From Phoronis australis (taxonomy: Eukaryota > Phoronida > Phoronidae): a DNA stretch of 64,000 bases. This document shows positions 1-13,215 of the stretch, piece by piece. Position 1 is the first letter of the stretch; every line of letters begins with the position of its first letter. Below the pieces are notes generated by a model. That model was not told the origin of the DNA and made no database searches. It saw only the letters and a list, made by a program, of their open reading frames with translations. The stretch lies in NCBI GenBank assembly GCA_002633005.1, contig NMRA01000067.1:501025-565024 (forward strand), read 5' to 3'. Made by a program: the position numbers and the translations under genes.

Positions 1-3000
1 GCTGTGTTAGCTAGGACCAACCATAAAACACGTGACAAAACTCTTCAAATACCACTAATGTGTTGTACTCTGTGTTAATACAGTAAAACCTGCATAAGTT
101 GGATCAAACCAGACCAAGTAAACCTAAATCTGAAGAGCTCACACTAGAACAAGAAAGCGCTTCCAATTTCAGAAGGGACTTTCCCATTTTGTCCCTAACT
201 GAAATGCAGTATTACAATACAGACAAATATCAACACTTTGTCTTTAAATTTGATTTTTTTAATTGATCATTATCTCTTCATTTCATTTTCTACTTTTGAT
301 AAATTTCATTTGGTCTACCCTTAATTAGCCATTGAAATTTGTGTGCAGCAAAACTTTGCCGGAGTTGAGTGAAAATATGACTTGTGCATGTGCATGTCCG
401 CCTTTTACTGTATTTGTGTACGGGTCAAGAAATGCAGCTTGCGACTTCTGAAACACAAATTCAAAAAGATTTTGATACTTAATTTTGCACAGGTGATCCT
501 TAGTCACTTAGTGTTATCAATAGTGTCTGACATTTGACACCTGTACAATAGACTAACTTGGTCTTAGACTGAGAAATGAATTTTTTGTCTGGAAAATGTT
601 TCTAACAATGAAAGACAATGACTAATTTTCTGGTAACTACTGCGGTGTCCTCGTGAGCAAATCTAATTTTACTATTACTGCTCCACATTGTTGTTATGGT
701 TACTACAAGTAACCTAATGGCCTATCTCTTGTATTTTACATCACATGTTATAAATAAAAAACTGCTTCAAGTTATCTATATTTTTCTTTTTCCTTCATGA
801 AAGAAATTAAACATTTATTTTATACAAATAATGCAAATACTGTGAATAACGTCGTATATACAAACCAATACATACACAATGTTATTCAAGGACTGGAAAC
901 AATGCCATGATTACGCTGCTAAGTTCCAGCCACAGTACGAGTCTGGGCAAATAATCTGAGAGCAGAATTTGGTCACGAATTATGCAGCATTTCTGGTGGG
1001 TGTGTGGAGTTCAGGTTCCCGAAGTGGCAATTTGAACTGTGGGTTTAGTGTCTCCTGGTCTGGGACTGCAGGATTGCAGCTGTAAGACAGAGGCATACTC
1101 ATGGAATTGTTTCTACCCCCTGATATTGATTCGTAAATAAGGAGTGCACTGGTGTGATTGATATATAAATAGGGACCAGAGGGGCTAGTTAAGAACATAT
1201 TTAGTGTGTATTAATCAGAACTGACAATATACATTAAGACATATCTACACAGAATGAACAGTGGCTTAAGCACATAGAGATGTCCGGGCAAAAGATTACG
1301 CAACATAATTGGCGAGTCTAGAGATCACAGACTAAGAGAACTTGCAAACAGGGCAGAACAGAGGCACTTACTCTGTGACCACTTTCATAATTTTAGTTCA
1401 GTTTATGGTAAAGACAAAAGAAGACCCTGGCATTAATATGTGATGTAAGTCTACTCCACTAGGTGGTGTTCTAATAGAATGAGGCTCTGTTCCAAAAGTG
1501 CAACACAGTCATCCACCTATACAACAGAAATTTCCACATAAATGACCAGAGCAGTACACCAAATAGCAGACACAAAAGCAGTCTAAAGTGCTTTTTTGGA
1601 AATGCCATTTTGGTGCATTCTTCATATTTGGAATATCTCTTCATCCCATGAACTGCACTGAGAGGCATTGATTACTGTCGATAACAGCTTGTTTTAGTTA
1701 TCAAAGTCAACACGTATTTCATGAAGACTAAAAGATCAAGGTGTCAACTCTTACCTAACAACATATTCGACCATGAACATATAGCGACACTTTGTTAAAA
1801 AATCTCCAAATAGTGAAAATTGGACACGAGATTTCTTGGAATATCAGAATAGTTCTATGACTTACTGCTGGTTAAAAGATGAACAAAATCTCAGTTCTGG
1901 TTTCATAAAAGTTGTGGCAAAAAATTGTAAACATCAGAACAGGCGAATTTTGACAGAAGCTATTTAAAAGTGAACACAATTGTGTGTAACTTGAACAAAA
2001 AGGAGAAAAACACAAAATGGAAATCTGTCAACATTTTTAACTAAGCAGTTCTGTCATTTTATAAATCAACATTACAGTACCCACCAACTACAATATTTTT
2101 AAGAAGTTCACAAATTCCGACACTCTATCAAAGATAACTCTAAACTACATAAAAACAATGACTAATCCCCCTTAAATGAGTTGTAATTTCAATACAAAAT
2201 CATTTCGATTTTCTATAAGAAGTGATTTTGCCAGCTTTTTTTGAAACATAGTACCTTTCAGGAATTCAACCACCTTAAAGGTAGTGTAAAATGAGACTAT
2301 AATCGTGCTTATAAGCATTAGAAATTCTTGTAGATTTTATGATTAGAAACTAGACTACAGTAAATGTGTACCAATACTCTGACTAAGACATTGCAATTCT
2401 TTCACGAAATAAAATTGCCTGCGTTTATGCTTCAGGAATAGTCATACCACTTTACAATGGGACAGTTTTAGAAGTTTGCTTACTTACATCGTGCCATCCC
2501 ATACAGCTCAAGCCAACTGTACTGCACAGCAAACTTTGTATTCAATGAACTTCGATCACAAGGAACATTTAAGAAAAACCTCGGCAGGATGGCTGTCACA
2601 TGGTTCCAATCTACAGTTCTATATACAGTGAAACTGTTTGAGCATTCCAGCAACTAGGCAAGGGCACTTTCCAGCACAGCACAACTGAAGCATTCTTTAG
2701 TTCAGGGGAGACCACTTTCAATCCTCACAGCCTTCCATGGAGTTCTCATTTACAGCGTTCTTTTTCATGAATATGCTTTCTCATGTACAGCAGTTCTGTT
2801 CTCACGAGGCTTGGGAAACAGTGTATCAACACCTGTGTGCTACATGTGCAATTTATGAGAAGAGAAATGTGTTTACAAGAACAGAATTGAGGTACACGAG
2901 AGTAAAAACTACACCTTACGATAAGAAATTGTATTAACGATAAATGAGCACTGTCATTGGAGTCTATGAGGGAGGTGGATGTCTATCCTGTTGCTGCTTG

Positions 3001-3057
3001 ACCAACAAACTCAGCTTCAACAACTGTCTGTCTCAAGTCATCCACAGCAAAGCTTTT
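1..3057. other. 3' flank of UBE2M, no gene recognised
   Basis: I see no recognisable coding exon on either strand. The stretch directly left of 3058 is probably the long AT-rich 3' UTR of the UBE2M gene, which is read leftwards. A minus-strand AATAAA hexamer is present at 814-819, so a transcript of about 2.2 kb beyond the stop is possible, but the exact cleavage site cannot be seen. The short open frames here have no family resemblance. Confidence 0.4.
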
Positions 3058-6000
3058 CTACTTGATCAAACATCTTTCAAAGTACTTTGACCCAACGTAA
3101 CCACCTCTCATTGATTTCTGAACGTTCTGCTCAAATAATCTCCTGTTACTGCGAAGAACCTCAGCTGCGTCTTTATTCAGTGGGTCGTCAGGGTTTGGCT
3201 CCTGTGAAAACAATTATGAACAAAGATGAATGTGTGAAGATTACCCAAAACAAGGATTCAAATCCGCTGAAACTGTTCCACCTAATTTACCTATTTCAAA
3301 CCATGGTTAACAATAGTTAGCCTCCTTACAACAAGCGAGCAGCTAAGAACCAACTTGCAACCCCATCTATTGTTCAGGTATGGAACTACTCTATTTCCCA
3401 TATAGCACTCAGTATATAAAACGTCATCCTATAAGACCAAACGTGTTGTGATTAATCTTCAGTATTAACCATTAACCAGTACAAAAATCACTTAAGCTCC
3501 AGTCAAAACCAATTTATAGTGGAAAGCTAATTCAAGTCCAAATTTTTGACACTGAAAATCGTCAGGGTAGGCCCATTGTTAACTACATTGGTACAATAAT
3601 ACGGACAGTATTATTTGTGTGGAAAAATGAGTATAAAGACTTAATGCAATATCATACGGTTTTCATTGTAAATAAACTAGAGATATTCATTTGGAAGTCA
3701 TGAAAGTGAGATGTTTTGGGACACCTGATGCAAGTACTGGTATTATTGTTACTACTGTAATTATTGATACCACACATACATGCACTCAGCCAAAAAAATG
3801 GGGGGGTCGAATTTTTGATAAATGTGGATCATTTACTAAGATTCACTGAGTATGTTCAGAGCTATGAATTGTGCATTCGCCGAATTTTGATAGTTCCTGC
3901 CTTTAATAAGTAGACTTCTGTCACGTTTTCTATTTTTTTCTGAATCATTTGTTTCTCTGAGGTGGACCTTTTTGCCCACTTCGCCAAATGGGGCCTCCGA
4001 GCCCCCCCATGGGTGCACGCATGCCATAAGTACATAAAACTTACCAAAAATAAATACTGTAGGCCGTATACTATTGAGTTAATTGTCAGCACTGGCTTCC
4101 AATCCTCCCTGGAATAGAAACAGACGTTTATGCAAAGAAGGGTGATATTAAAAGCTTTTCTCAACCCACTTCTCAGTGAATGAAGACTACCTGTGCACAG
4201 CTCGACATGAGTGAGTAAACGCTCTAGAATACGAGTGGAAAAAGTAAAATACAAATAGAAAATTGACCTCACTCGTACGGGAGCAAAGAGGAATGGATGT
4301 CTGGCATTTACGAACCCAAATCCGGAAATACAATTGCCCTCACTCGTAATATGGGGCGGACATTTTTGCAAGTCTTGAGCACTGATGTGTGTTTGAATCA
4401 GTCACCTCATGCAAGGAGATACACTTAATACAAAGTTTCCACCTGTTTCTGTACTAAATTCAACTAAATTCAGACTTGTGGCACAAATACATCTTGAGAA
4501 AAGGGAGCAGTTTCGAAATACAAGTCATGCCATAAAATGTAGCTATTGACAATAAAGCAACATCTTAAAATTACCTAACAAAGGATTAACATCAATCAGG
4601 TGCAAAGAGTTTCAAATCATTCAGGTAACAATCTTCCTTCATCACAAAGGATTGAATTTCTTATAACTAAGTACATAAGTACTAACAGTAGATGCGTAAA
4701 TAAAATATTTTTAAAATCCCTGATGATCACACAAAGTTATTATGTGCACTACAATAATGCCCAGATGCTCGATACCTCATGACTGCATTTTTGTCCAACA
4801 AAATTTGACTAATGTTTAAAAAATTGTTAAGATTGAAATTCAATCCTAGGTAACGAAGGTAGCCTATAACCCCAACTTCACTGCATCCAATGCAAACAGA
4901 GAATGAGTGTTGTTGAAATATGCTCTCGCTGACAACTGCCGAAATCCATTAGCCCAACAATCGACTATTATTTCAAAACCAAACCACCTTACCTGCCAAA
5001 CATTTTTTAAACCCAGTAAGTTACAAATGTACTCACGTTTTTAGAAAAATAACTCACTAACCTAAACTACTACTAACCTCAAAATATTTAAACAGATGTT
5101 TCCTTCTAAGTCAATGTTAGGATGGTAGACCATCGTTTCACATTTAACTTTAGGAGGTTCGTGAGGATATTGCGGCCCTACTTTGAAGCTGAAGAGAAAC
5201 TGACCATATCTGTAGAAACCCTGAAAATAAGAGACGATTAGACTGCAAGTGCAAGACATCAATAGTAAAAGTCATTTCTGGTCATTTCTAATATATTTTT
5301 CACAAGGTAAGAAGTAAATTTGATTTTTATCCCTCTTCCATTGGCGTCATGGTGGTAACAAGAATTTTTAGGTCAACTAAACTTTTCGGTGCTAACCTAC
5401 TGATGCACAGTATAAATCTGCCTGAGATATATAAGACCACACGCTGGTGTTCCGCGCGCAAGGCTATTGACCTTATAGGAAGTCGCGCAATGAAATGGTG
5501 ATTTTGTTCCACTTTCGCTCTTCAGTTTGGAGACTCGTAAGTGGGCTATTAGCAAACTTTCGGCATGAACCAAAACTGAAATATTACTAGAAAAAGCACA
5601 CCTGGGATTTCTAAAAGAGTCTCCTGGTGGTTCTTTCAGAAATGTTGGGTGATTTTGTAAACCAAACAACCGAGGGGTTCCTTCGAAAATGTTATTGATC
5701 ATAGACTACCTGCTAAAGTTTTTTTCGTCAGTTCAGATACTAATAGAGAAGTCTTACTACAACTTTGTTGTCAAGTAATTAACTTCAACTATTTTAACAG
5801 TTCCTATAAAGACACAAAATTGAAACATCTTGTCGATATTTTCCATGTTCCCCCAAAACTATCCAAAAGGGCCCCATGGGTGCTTTTCTGAGCCTCATTT
5901 CCAAAAAGACACTTTATGGGAACTCTAAATGGTTGAGGATCTTTGACAACTTCCTGGTATCACTTCCCGCAATGCTGTAGACAAAGTTCACCACAGTGGC

Positions 6001-8587
6001 AACTCCTTTACATAAATAATAATATTAAAATCAGAAAATTTTTGTCATCGCTAAATGGTGCACAATATGCAAGCAAAAATCCTTTGGAAGTAGGCCAAGT
6101 TTTCGTCAAGGCATACAGTATGCATGGCCTGAACTTCTTTTTTTCTCACAGTTAAAACATGATATGCTTTGACATTGGGTTGCAGTTGTGCCTTCTTAGT
6201 TTTCTAACTCCATAGCTCAAAAAGAGAACCATCTCAGAGTAAGATGACAGACTGTTGCAAGTATTCAATTAAAGCACATTCTAGTCAAAGATATGAAAGC
6301 AAGATACCAAAAAGAAAATATTATGAGGAGCCTTGTCCAACCTCTTAATGTCTGAACACTCACTAGGTGTTTGATAAAACAAAAAAAACAAACTCACTTC
6401 ATCTGGACTAATATAAAGTTTGAAGTTTAACAAGTCGTCCTGGTCTGGGAAGTCTATCCTGCATGTTTTGGGTAGACTCAGTTCGCTGATATCTGAAATT
6501 AGTAGATGAAAACACAGTGATTAAGCACACAAACAGTTCAAGATTTTAAATAAGGATTGAAATAGTATTTCACCAGTCATAATGACTCAGATATGGCTAA
6601 TTTAAAACACGGTTATGGCACCTGCTACATCCTGTCATCCACACATCGATTGATCTTTTTAAGTTTAGTTTACCTTTTCATTTTAGTTTATTTTACCTTT
6701 TCCTTGGTCTTTTATCATCTATATTTTTACTTTATATCCTTGTTTATGTGTATCGAGTCTTTGTGAAGTGATGTATATTTTATTGTGTTACTTTTGCTGT
6801 CAATCAATCAATGAATCTGTCATGAAGAGGATTGTGTGGCCCAAGGCAGGGACACTTTCTCCTCAGTCACCGGATATCTAAGTATAAGTCCAAAAAGCAT
6901 TCATGCGTATCAATTTTGTCAGAGATTTTGAAACTTGTTCCAAGCGTTGATACTACGGTAAAGGGCGATTTTGACATTCACCACATTTCTCCAATTTCAG
7001 ACAATGTATTTTCAATCTACAGAGTCCATAATGTTGCCCTCTTCCTGGTGATTCTTAAACTTAGGATGGTCAACATTGCCTAGTTCTAGAATTTGAGACA
7101 AGATCAAATCTTGAGCTAATTATACATTTTTCACAATCAAAATTTGGAGAATTTTTACCATAGTGACGGTCAAAGAGCATCATTTTGTTTCAGATTATCT
7201 TTCGAATTAAAAATACTCCCTCTGTTGGTGGGATGTGTGTACTTGGCTTGGACATTAAATTGTCAATGGTTAAAAACTATGACCCAAAGGGTGGACATCT
7301 ACTAACCAGACATAAGGATGTGTGAACATGGCTCAAAGCTTCACTTAGTCACTTAGTCAGTGTCACTTAGTCACTTCCCTATGAATTGAGCTCAACGTAA
7401 CTGGATAGAAAGAGAGTTTTGTTGTCAGGCACATGTTTCACACCACCCACAATTTATGCGTAACACTTGAAAATAGAGATTCAAAGCAAAGAGGTTTTAC
7501 AAATCTGTTGTGGTGGGACAATAAAATGACTAACGCAAAAATATTACTTAAAACTTATGGATGAAAGAAAGTATATTTTATTTTTGTCGAATCACCCTTA
7601 ACTACACTAAAGCGCTAAATGTAGAATGTTTGCAGTAAAACACGTTCTTTTAAAATCAGAACTGGCTAACAGGTGAACAGTCTGGTCCCCACACAATCAA
7701 CATGTTCAGGTACAAAGCCATGGGTCTTTTCTCATTCTTCTGGATTCATGTGGATACCACTCCATGAGCAGGGCCTACAGTCTCAATATTCGGCACTTGA
7801 GGTAACTGAAATCTTACGGTTATGTTATTGTCGGAAGTACGTCACACTCACACGACTCACAGACAGTCACAGCCACAGGCAGGTGCAAAACAAACATGGA
7901 GTTATTTCAAACAGCTTTTGTTTTACAGTGGCTAATTTTTAGAGTCTAATTGTAAAGACAGCTAGGAAAACTACTTAAAATAAGCTGCACCACATGTGAC
8001 CTTGCTTAGACTTTTTGTTGTCAGTCTGGTGAGTCACTTTCGTTTGAGTTGCGATGACCAAGACCAACAACAACCAAATTTACNCTTTGATACGTGTCTC
8101 TTCCGATAAGTTAGTACCTAACGTGCAGACGAGAACTCCAAATTGGAACGCTAAGTCCCGCGTGGTTGCGCTGCACGCGAAACAAGATGGCGGACGAACT
8201 TTGGAGCCTGACGAAAATAGGTAACCGGACAATACGTCACACTCACACGACTCACAGACAGTCACAGCCACAGGCAGGTGCAAAACAAACATGGAGTTAT
8301 TTCAAACAGCTTTTGTTTTACAGTGGCTAATTTTTAGAGTCTAATTGTAAAGACAGCTAGGAAAACTACTTAAAATAAGCTGCACCACATGTGACCTTGC
8401 TTAGACTTTTTGTTGTCAGTCTGGTGAGTCACTTTCGTTTGAGTTGCGATGACCAAGACCAACAACAACCAAATTTACCTTTAGTGATTCTGAGTTGGGC
8501 GGCTGAAGCTCTTTTCGTGTTGCTCCCTTTTAACTCTCCATCCACCCCGTCTTTTCCTTGTTTCCTCAAACTGAACAATTTAATCAT
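3058..8587 (-). CDS. UBE2M: NEDD8-conjugating enzyme UBE2M / UBC12 (5 exons)
   Basis: E2 enzyme that accepts NEDD8 as a thioester from the NAE1-UBA3 E1 and passes it to cullins, activating cullin-RING ligases in the cytosol and nucleus. Exons by my splicing: 8587-8479, 6492-6398, 5220-5078, 4108-4045 and 3201-3058. All introns are GT-AG with phases 1, 0, 2, 0. The sum is 555 nt, or 184 aa; human UBE2M has 183. The start [10 protein letters not shown] matches the family's N-terminal E1-docking peptide, and the UBC fold follows. The HPN-type motif [16 protein letters not shown] puts the catalytic cysteine at about residue 111, the same number as in human. The end is [10 protein letters not shown] and stop. 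No in-frame stop or missing catalytic residue was seen. Intron 1 holds a suspicious identical 246-bp duplication next to an N. Recognition is very secure. Confidence 0.95.
3779..4023 (+). mobile_element. MITE family A, copy 1
   Basis: About 245 bp bounded by inverted ends (CATGCACTC left, TGCACGCATG right). It has the diagnostic inner parts GGGTCGAATTTTTGAT near the left and TGGACCTTTTTGCCCACTTC near the right. It lies directly downstream of UBE2M exon 4. Four other copies occur in the window (29619, 34074, 47897 and 49196). No coding capacity, so it is non-autonomous. The flanks ACATA and CCATA are compatible with an eroded 5-bp target duplication. Confidence 0.75.
7838..8478. repeat. identical 246-bp direct duplication with an N at its first edge
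   Basis: Positions 7838-8083 and 8233-8478 read the same by eye with no mismatch. They are separated by an unknown base (8084) and 148 bp of unique sequence. The second copy runs straight into the UBE2M exon 1 donor at 8478. Perfect identity plus an N at one junction suggests an assembly stitch or unmerged haplotype rather than an old duplication. Confidence 0.85.
8187..8220 (+). other. possible orphan plus-strand first exon
   Basis: An ATG in good context (AACAAGATGGCGG) opens [11 protein letters not shown] and meets a GTAACC donor at 8221. CAAGATGGCGG is also the classic YY1-type site found at animal transcription starts. It sits in the unique 148-bp segment between the two 246-bp duplicates, inside UBE2M intron 1 as assembled. 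No downstream plus-strand exon was recognised, so this may be only promoter sequence, or a misplaced contig piece. Confidence 0.15.
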
Positions 8588-9133
8588 TGTAGACTGACTT
8601 TTGATCAGTCGCAAAACTGAATCAGGAAAATTTTTGCCAAGTTGCCCTGATAAGTGCGCTGGTAATAACAAAGTTAGAAAATTAGTGCTCGATGTGCATC
8701 GCTCCGCCGCTCTTCGGACACATTCGGCACCCGGAAAGCGGATTCACATTGAAGTCAGTCGTTGGCGTTTCTTACAAGTGATCGTATTTGGAAGGCTTTT
8801 AGTAAATCGTTACACAAAGCGGGACCCCGCGGCCGGCGAAGGCTGCGGACGCAACCGGTCACAAGTCAGTGGAACCCGCCCCCCGGCCAGTGCCCTCTCA
8901 CTGAGTCCAACATTAACTGAATGCACCGTACTCTAATACTAAGAAAAGTAAAAAAGATCGCAGAAAATAGAAACTGTATTCAATTTAACAATAAATAACT
9001 GCATTCATGCCCTCCTACTGTGTCATGGGTTCCCCGGCGGGGGCGTCGCCTTGGCCCCCCCGGCAGTCCGCGCGGTCGCCCCCGTCCCCCATGACTACCC
9101 GGCCCCGGCCCTTCTGCACGATACTGAGCGGAA

Positions 9134-9234
9134 GCGAAAAAAAAAGAATTTTAGGGTCTATGATCGCTTCGAGAGTTGTGGTTGCGAAAACAAAAAGAAT
9201 TTTAGGGTCTATCATCGCTTCGAGAGTTGTGGTT
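9134..9234 (+). repeat. 51-bp unit tandemly repeated twice
   Basis: Two adjacent copies of a unit starting GCGAAAA and containing TTTTAGGGTCTAT and CGCTTCGAGAGTTGTGGTT. They differ by about one substitution (ATGATCG against ATCATCG) and a one-base change in the A run. They lie inside the GC-rich island. Confidence 0.8.
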
Positions 9235-10517
9235 GCCCTCTTGCGACAGTTTGCGCCACTGAGTGATTTGACTGAGGTGGGGCAATCACCGGCGACGGAC
9301 CGGCCTACATGGTTTCATTAAACATGATGCCGCCGGGCATAGACGCAGTTTCGCCGACCCGGGGCAGGTGCAACTATGAGATTATCAGTCCCGCCGAGTC
9401 GGGCCATCTCAATTTAGTAATTGAAAAACCTTTTGGAAATTCCAAAACTGGATATGTTATACAGACCCGCCACACTGTGAGACCCCCCGGCGGGCCGTCT
9501 AATACCGGCGCCAAAACCTCGGCGCAGCTCTAGTGAGGGAGCCGAGGCATTTCCTGCACTGAGGGTGTCATCACTGACGTCATTCCCTGTGGCATTTCAG
9601 TTACGGGTTTTGCGGTTCAGACTCAGTTGTTTTTAAAAATTTACTCCAACGATCGACTGGCAACACTGACGGCCGGGATAATCTCATCCAATGACCCAGC
9701 CGGTGTCACATGAAAACCCGGCGTATCAAATAAATTATTTCCTGTTGCCTAGTAATTCCTGTGATTCCTCGGTTGACTCATGACTGCCATCTATAACTCA
9801 AGCGGGTGTTGCTCACGTGGTGCTTACGGCAAGTTTTCATGGGTTGACAAATGTTTTGTCATTCTTCCGATTAAATGTTTTTTGATACGTTCTCGCATTT
9901 TGGATGTTTGGGTCGAGTGTTGTTGTGCTTTCATTAAAATGCTGTGTAATTATTTGGCAATTGTAAACTCTATCTTCCTTCAAGTTCCCTCGAGAATAAT
10001 GACACGCGTACCACAACACTATTTACTTGGCGAGTCGATGCGCGGACACAGTGTGGTGTCCGGTTTCCATTTTTGCACGGAAAGCTGCTCAATGCTCCAA
10101 TTTTCTTCTAATTTTTCGTAGTTTTTGCCCCTCCTAATGATTTAAAAAAACTGTGAGAACAGTCATGTTAAGCGAGGAAGATGTGTTACAATATGGGGGA
10201 TACCAAAGTCGCCTCTCAGTGGGTTGTTATCGATCTTGGCTTGTCGCTTATGTTAGCACTTCAACCGTGGCTGCATGACTCCTCGAACGCTGTTGTTATA
10301 CTGGCGAATTATATAGATCAAATAAAATATTGAAAGGGCCCTCAGTAATCCGCACCGGCGTAGCCACACGGAGAGGCATAGTAGCGGAATCCTTGTTCAT
10401 GGCAAAATTCCAGAAAAATACCCCCATCGAATCACCTTTCACACTCGTTCATTGCAAAAATACGCCTACTGGTTGCCACTTATTTATTTCAGTCCCTGGT
10501 CGCCGACAATTTAGTAC

Positions 10518-10526
10518 NNNNNNNNN
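10518..10526. other. assembly gap (9 N)
   Basis: Nine undetermined bases directly followed by a run of C. Single Ns also occur at 8084, 17434, 34573, 37804, 41349 and 55628. Those at 17434, 41349 and 55628 also adjoin C homopolymers, pointing to sequencing stalls. Those at 8084 and 37804 adjoin duplications. Confidence 0.95.
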
Positions 10527-11186
10527 CCCCCCCCCAGGCCCCTGCTGAGTGCTTCTGGCTTCTTCAGTGAATCTGCTAAGTGAAGCTTTTTGAGTGATGT
10601 TTTGGAAATGAGAATTTTGTTTACCTTGTGTACTGTGATTTAATTTTGCGACGCGTCACAAAAGTTAAGTCGTGAAGTAAGTGAAGTTAGCAGCACTTCT
10701 TGGTTTCTATGCTTAGTGTGGTCAGGTGTTACTTTTACTTAATTACAATCCGCTTCATTTTTGTTACCGGACGCTGATTCAGCAGTTGTTTCCATACAAG
10801 TCTTATAATCGAGACCAGTCCATCACATGTGTATTTATATCTGCTGACTAGTCGGAAGAAAATGATACCTTGGTTAAGCTTTTAGGACATATTACATCGT
10901 AAAACAGAAAAAATGTGAATATCTTATTTCCGAAATATGAAAACAAAAACAAAGATACGAAAATGATAACCTAATGGGTATGAAATGCTTTCCAACAATT
11001 TTCAATCATTGGAATCCGTTTTCTTGGATCAAAGCCGTTACCAGTAAAGCAGTAAGTTGCATCCATTAATTAAACTCGGGGACGGATATGAGAATCTGAG
11101 CGGGTCATGGTCACATTCCCCATGCATGGGCAGTGAATATCTTTTCAAACAGAGTTATTGCGATAAGCATTATATGTGGGTGTGTA

Positions 11187-11334
11187 CAGTGGTGGATTTA
11201 GAGGGGGGCCAAACGGGCCATGTCACCCCCTTAAAATTCTCCGACGGAGATGCAAAAGCCTGACCGGCAAAATCCTGGCTAATACTCTGCCTTGCCCTGC
11301 CCCCCCCTCCAACTCAAAATCCTGGATCCGCCCC
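11187..11334. mobile_element. MITE family B (CAGTGGYGGATYYAGG ends), copy 1
   Basis: The left end CAGTGGTGGATTTAGAGGGG mirrors the right end AATCCTGGATCCGCCCC. The centre is GC-rich with runs of C and G. It has no coding content. Such termini are common in small non-autonomous DNA transposons of marine invertebrates. A longer copy is at 17170-17467, with fragments near 26858 and 45108. Confidence 0.65.
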
Positions 11335-12959
11335 ATTCTAGGCTCGAACGGAACAAAATGATAACTTCTCAAGGCAAAATCTAGCAAACAAATTTCAAGC
11401 CACTTGCGAGTTTCCAAACGTAACAAAAAGTTAAAATTACCATCTTGTTGCATAACCTCACAAAAGGTCTGTAGTCCTCCACGTGGGAAACAAGTATGAG
11501 GTTTTTAAGAATTCATAGACTCGTCCCCGTTGTAAAGTGTCAGGTGTCGTTTCTAGACGAGTCAATATATTATTTTCCGTCTTTTGGCCAAAAATCAGTC
11601 TACGGATGGCTTAACGTGTTTCACGAAATCAGGTTCAGGGAGGCTAAAAGTCGGAAAATCTGTCTACAATCAACGCCAAAAGATAGAAATCTCACTCTTA
11701 TGGACATTACAATGTTTAAATTTCAATGGAAATCGATAATTGTGAAATTTGGTTCACTTCTTTTAAAGATGAGCTTCTAAGTACGCCTGTAAATAAAATT
11801 TGAAACTGATAATTCTGGCTTTCTCCATCGTCGTTTCGTTCTCGAATTATTAGACATAGTTTGTGACATATTTTTGTGTACAGTCAAAGGCGGTCTCTGG
11901 TAAAATGAAACTGGTGTTCTTGGAAACACATACAAATCAATATCTACCGCGGGTATCAGAGAATGCAGCTACGTCATCCTTTTAACTGAAATTCGTTATG
12001 TGAATGGATCTGGTTCTGGGGTGCACCAAATGTGTGCACGTGGTTCGTTTTTACTACGACCCACTGTTCTCGAATTACTTGAGATTTGTCAGGAGGCTAC
12101 GATGTGGGCCGTCGGTAATTGCCGCTGTAGAAAGTTCAAAATTTCAGGTTTTTAAAGGCGCGTAGTTCCGACCGGCTTCAGTTTTCTAGACAGTAGATGT
12201 AGGTCGCGTTTTCACCATTTTTATATGAATTTGGGAAGTCTGAGTCAAGAAAGTATGAAAATGACGTGACGGGGTCACATTTTAGCTTTAGAAGTTTCGC
12301 TCTGGTAATATCCTTCATGGTGCATGTATGCATTCTGACGTGATATTTAAAAGTCGATGGACACTCCGAAGACAAGTCAACTTGTAAAGCTTCGTATCTA
12401 GTTATAACGAACTGTCAGTTCTTTTTAAACCCTAAAAATTCCTCCAATTTGACTAAGGAAGAATTTGAGATCAATTTCATAACGGTGAAGTGGTCTAAAT
12501 CAAAAATTGTTTCTGTAGTATAAGGTGGGTTTATAATTGTTCTTTTGTATTGCAAAATGACATCAGGAATCGTACCAGCTTCCTTGTACTAAAAAGAATT
12601 GAACTTCTACGTGTCATTATGGTGAAATAAACTGGCTTTATGGTTTTCCGCTTCAAAAGTGCATGAAAACAAAACACTTACAACAAAACGTTTATTTTTA
12701 TGGATCTTTTAGCATTACCAGTGAAAATGACATTTTGAAGTCACCACAGTTCAGTTGATATCGACAGCAGGCATTATCGTAACAGAGAATTAACTCATTT
12801 AATACTAAGTCAATACAACAGATTCTAGGTGCATTGATGACAGGCAGGAAAACGTATGGCAGGGTAGATACATGGACGGTAAAATCAAATGGAACTTTAA
12901 GGTCAGAGGTCAGGAGATGCAAAATGTCGGACGTGATTTACAACAGTAAGAAATATAAG

Positions 12960-13215
12960 ACAAAAGAGGCAGAAAGATGAGCAATGTTGGGAAAGGCTAA
13001 GTGTAAGGAAAAGGAGAGAAAGATCTTGAGGAAAAAAGAAAGAGAAAAGACAGGAAAGAAAGAGAGAAAGACAGAGGGACATACAGAAAGGCAGAAAATT
13101 GACAAAAGAAAATGGCACAAAATATAAGGAAAGAAAAAAGGAGGAAAGATTGACAGAAAGAGAAAGAAAAGACAGGCAACAGAGAGTGAGAGAAAGAGAG
13201 GAAGTCAGACAAGAA
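12960..13215. repeat. purine-rich low-complexity tract
   Basis: About 250 bp made nearly only of A and G, with irregular GAAA and GAGA units, interrupted by occasional C and T. Its complement produces several overlapping Ser/Phe/Leu-rich open frames that are artefacts of composition. Confidence 0.85.

Noticed and set aside
9007-9533. Proline/arginine-rich open frames or ribosomal RNA fragment in the GC-rich island
   Set aside because: Three overlapping frames are open simply because of base composition. I recognise no rRNA helix or protein motif.
12903-13212. Ser/Phe-rich hydrophobic open frames on the minus strand
   Set aside because: All derive from the purine-rich low-complexity tract.
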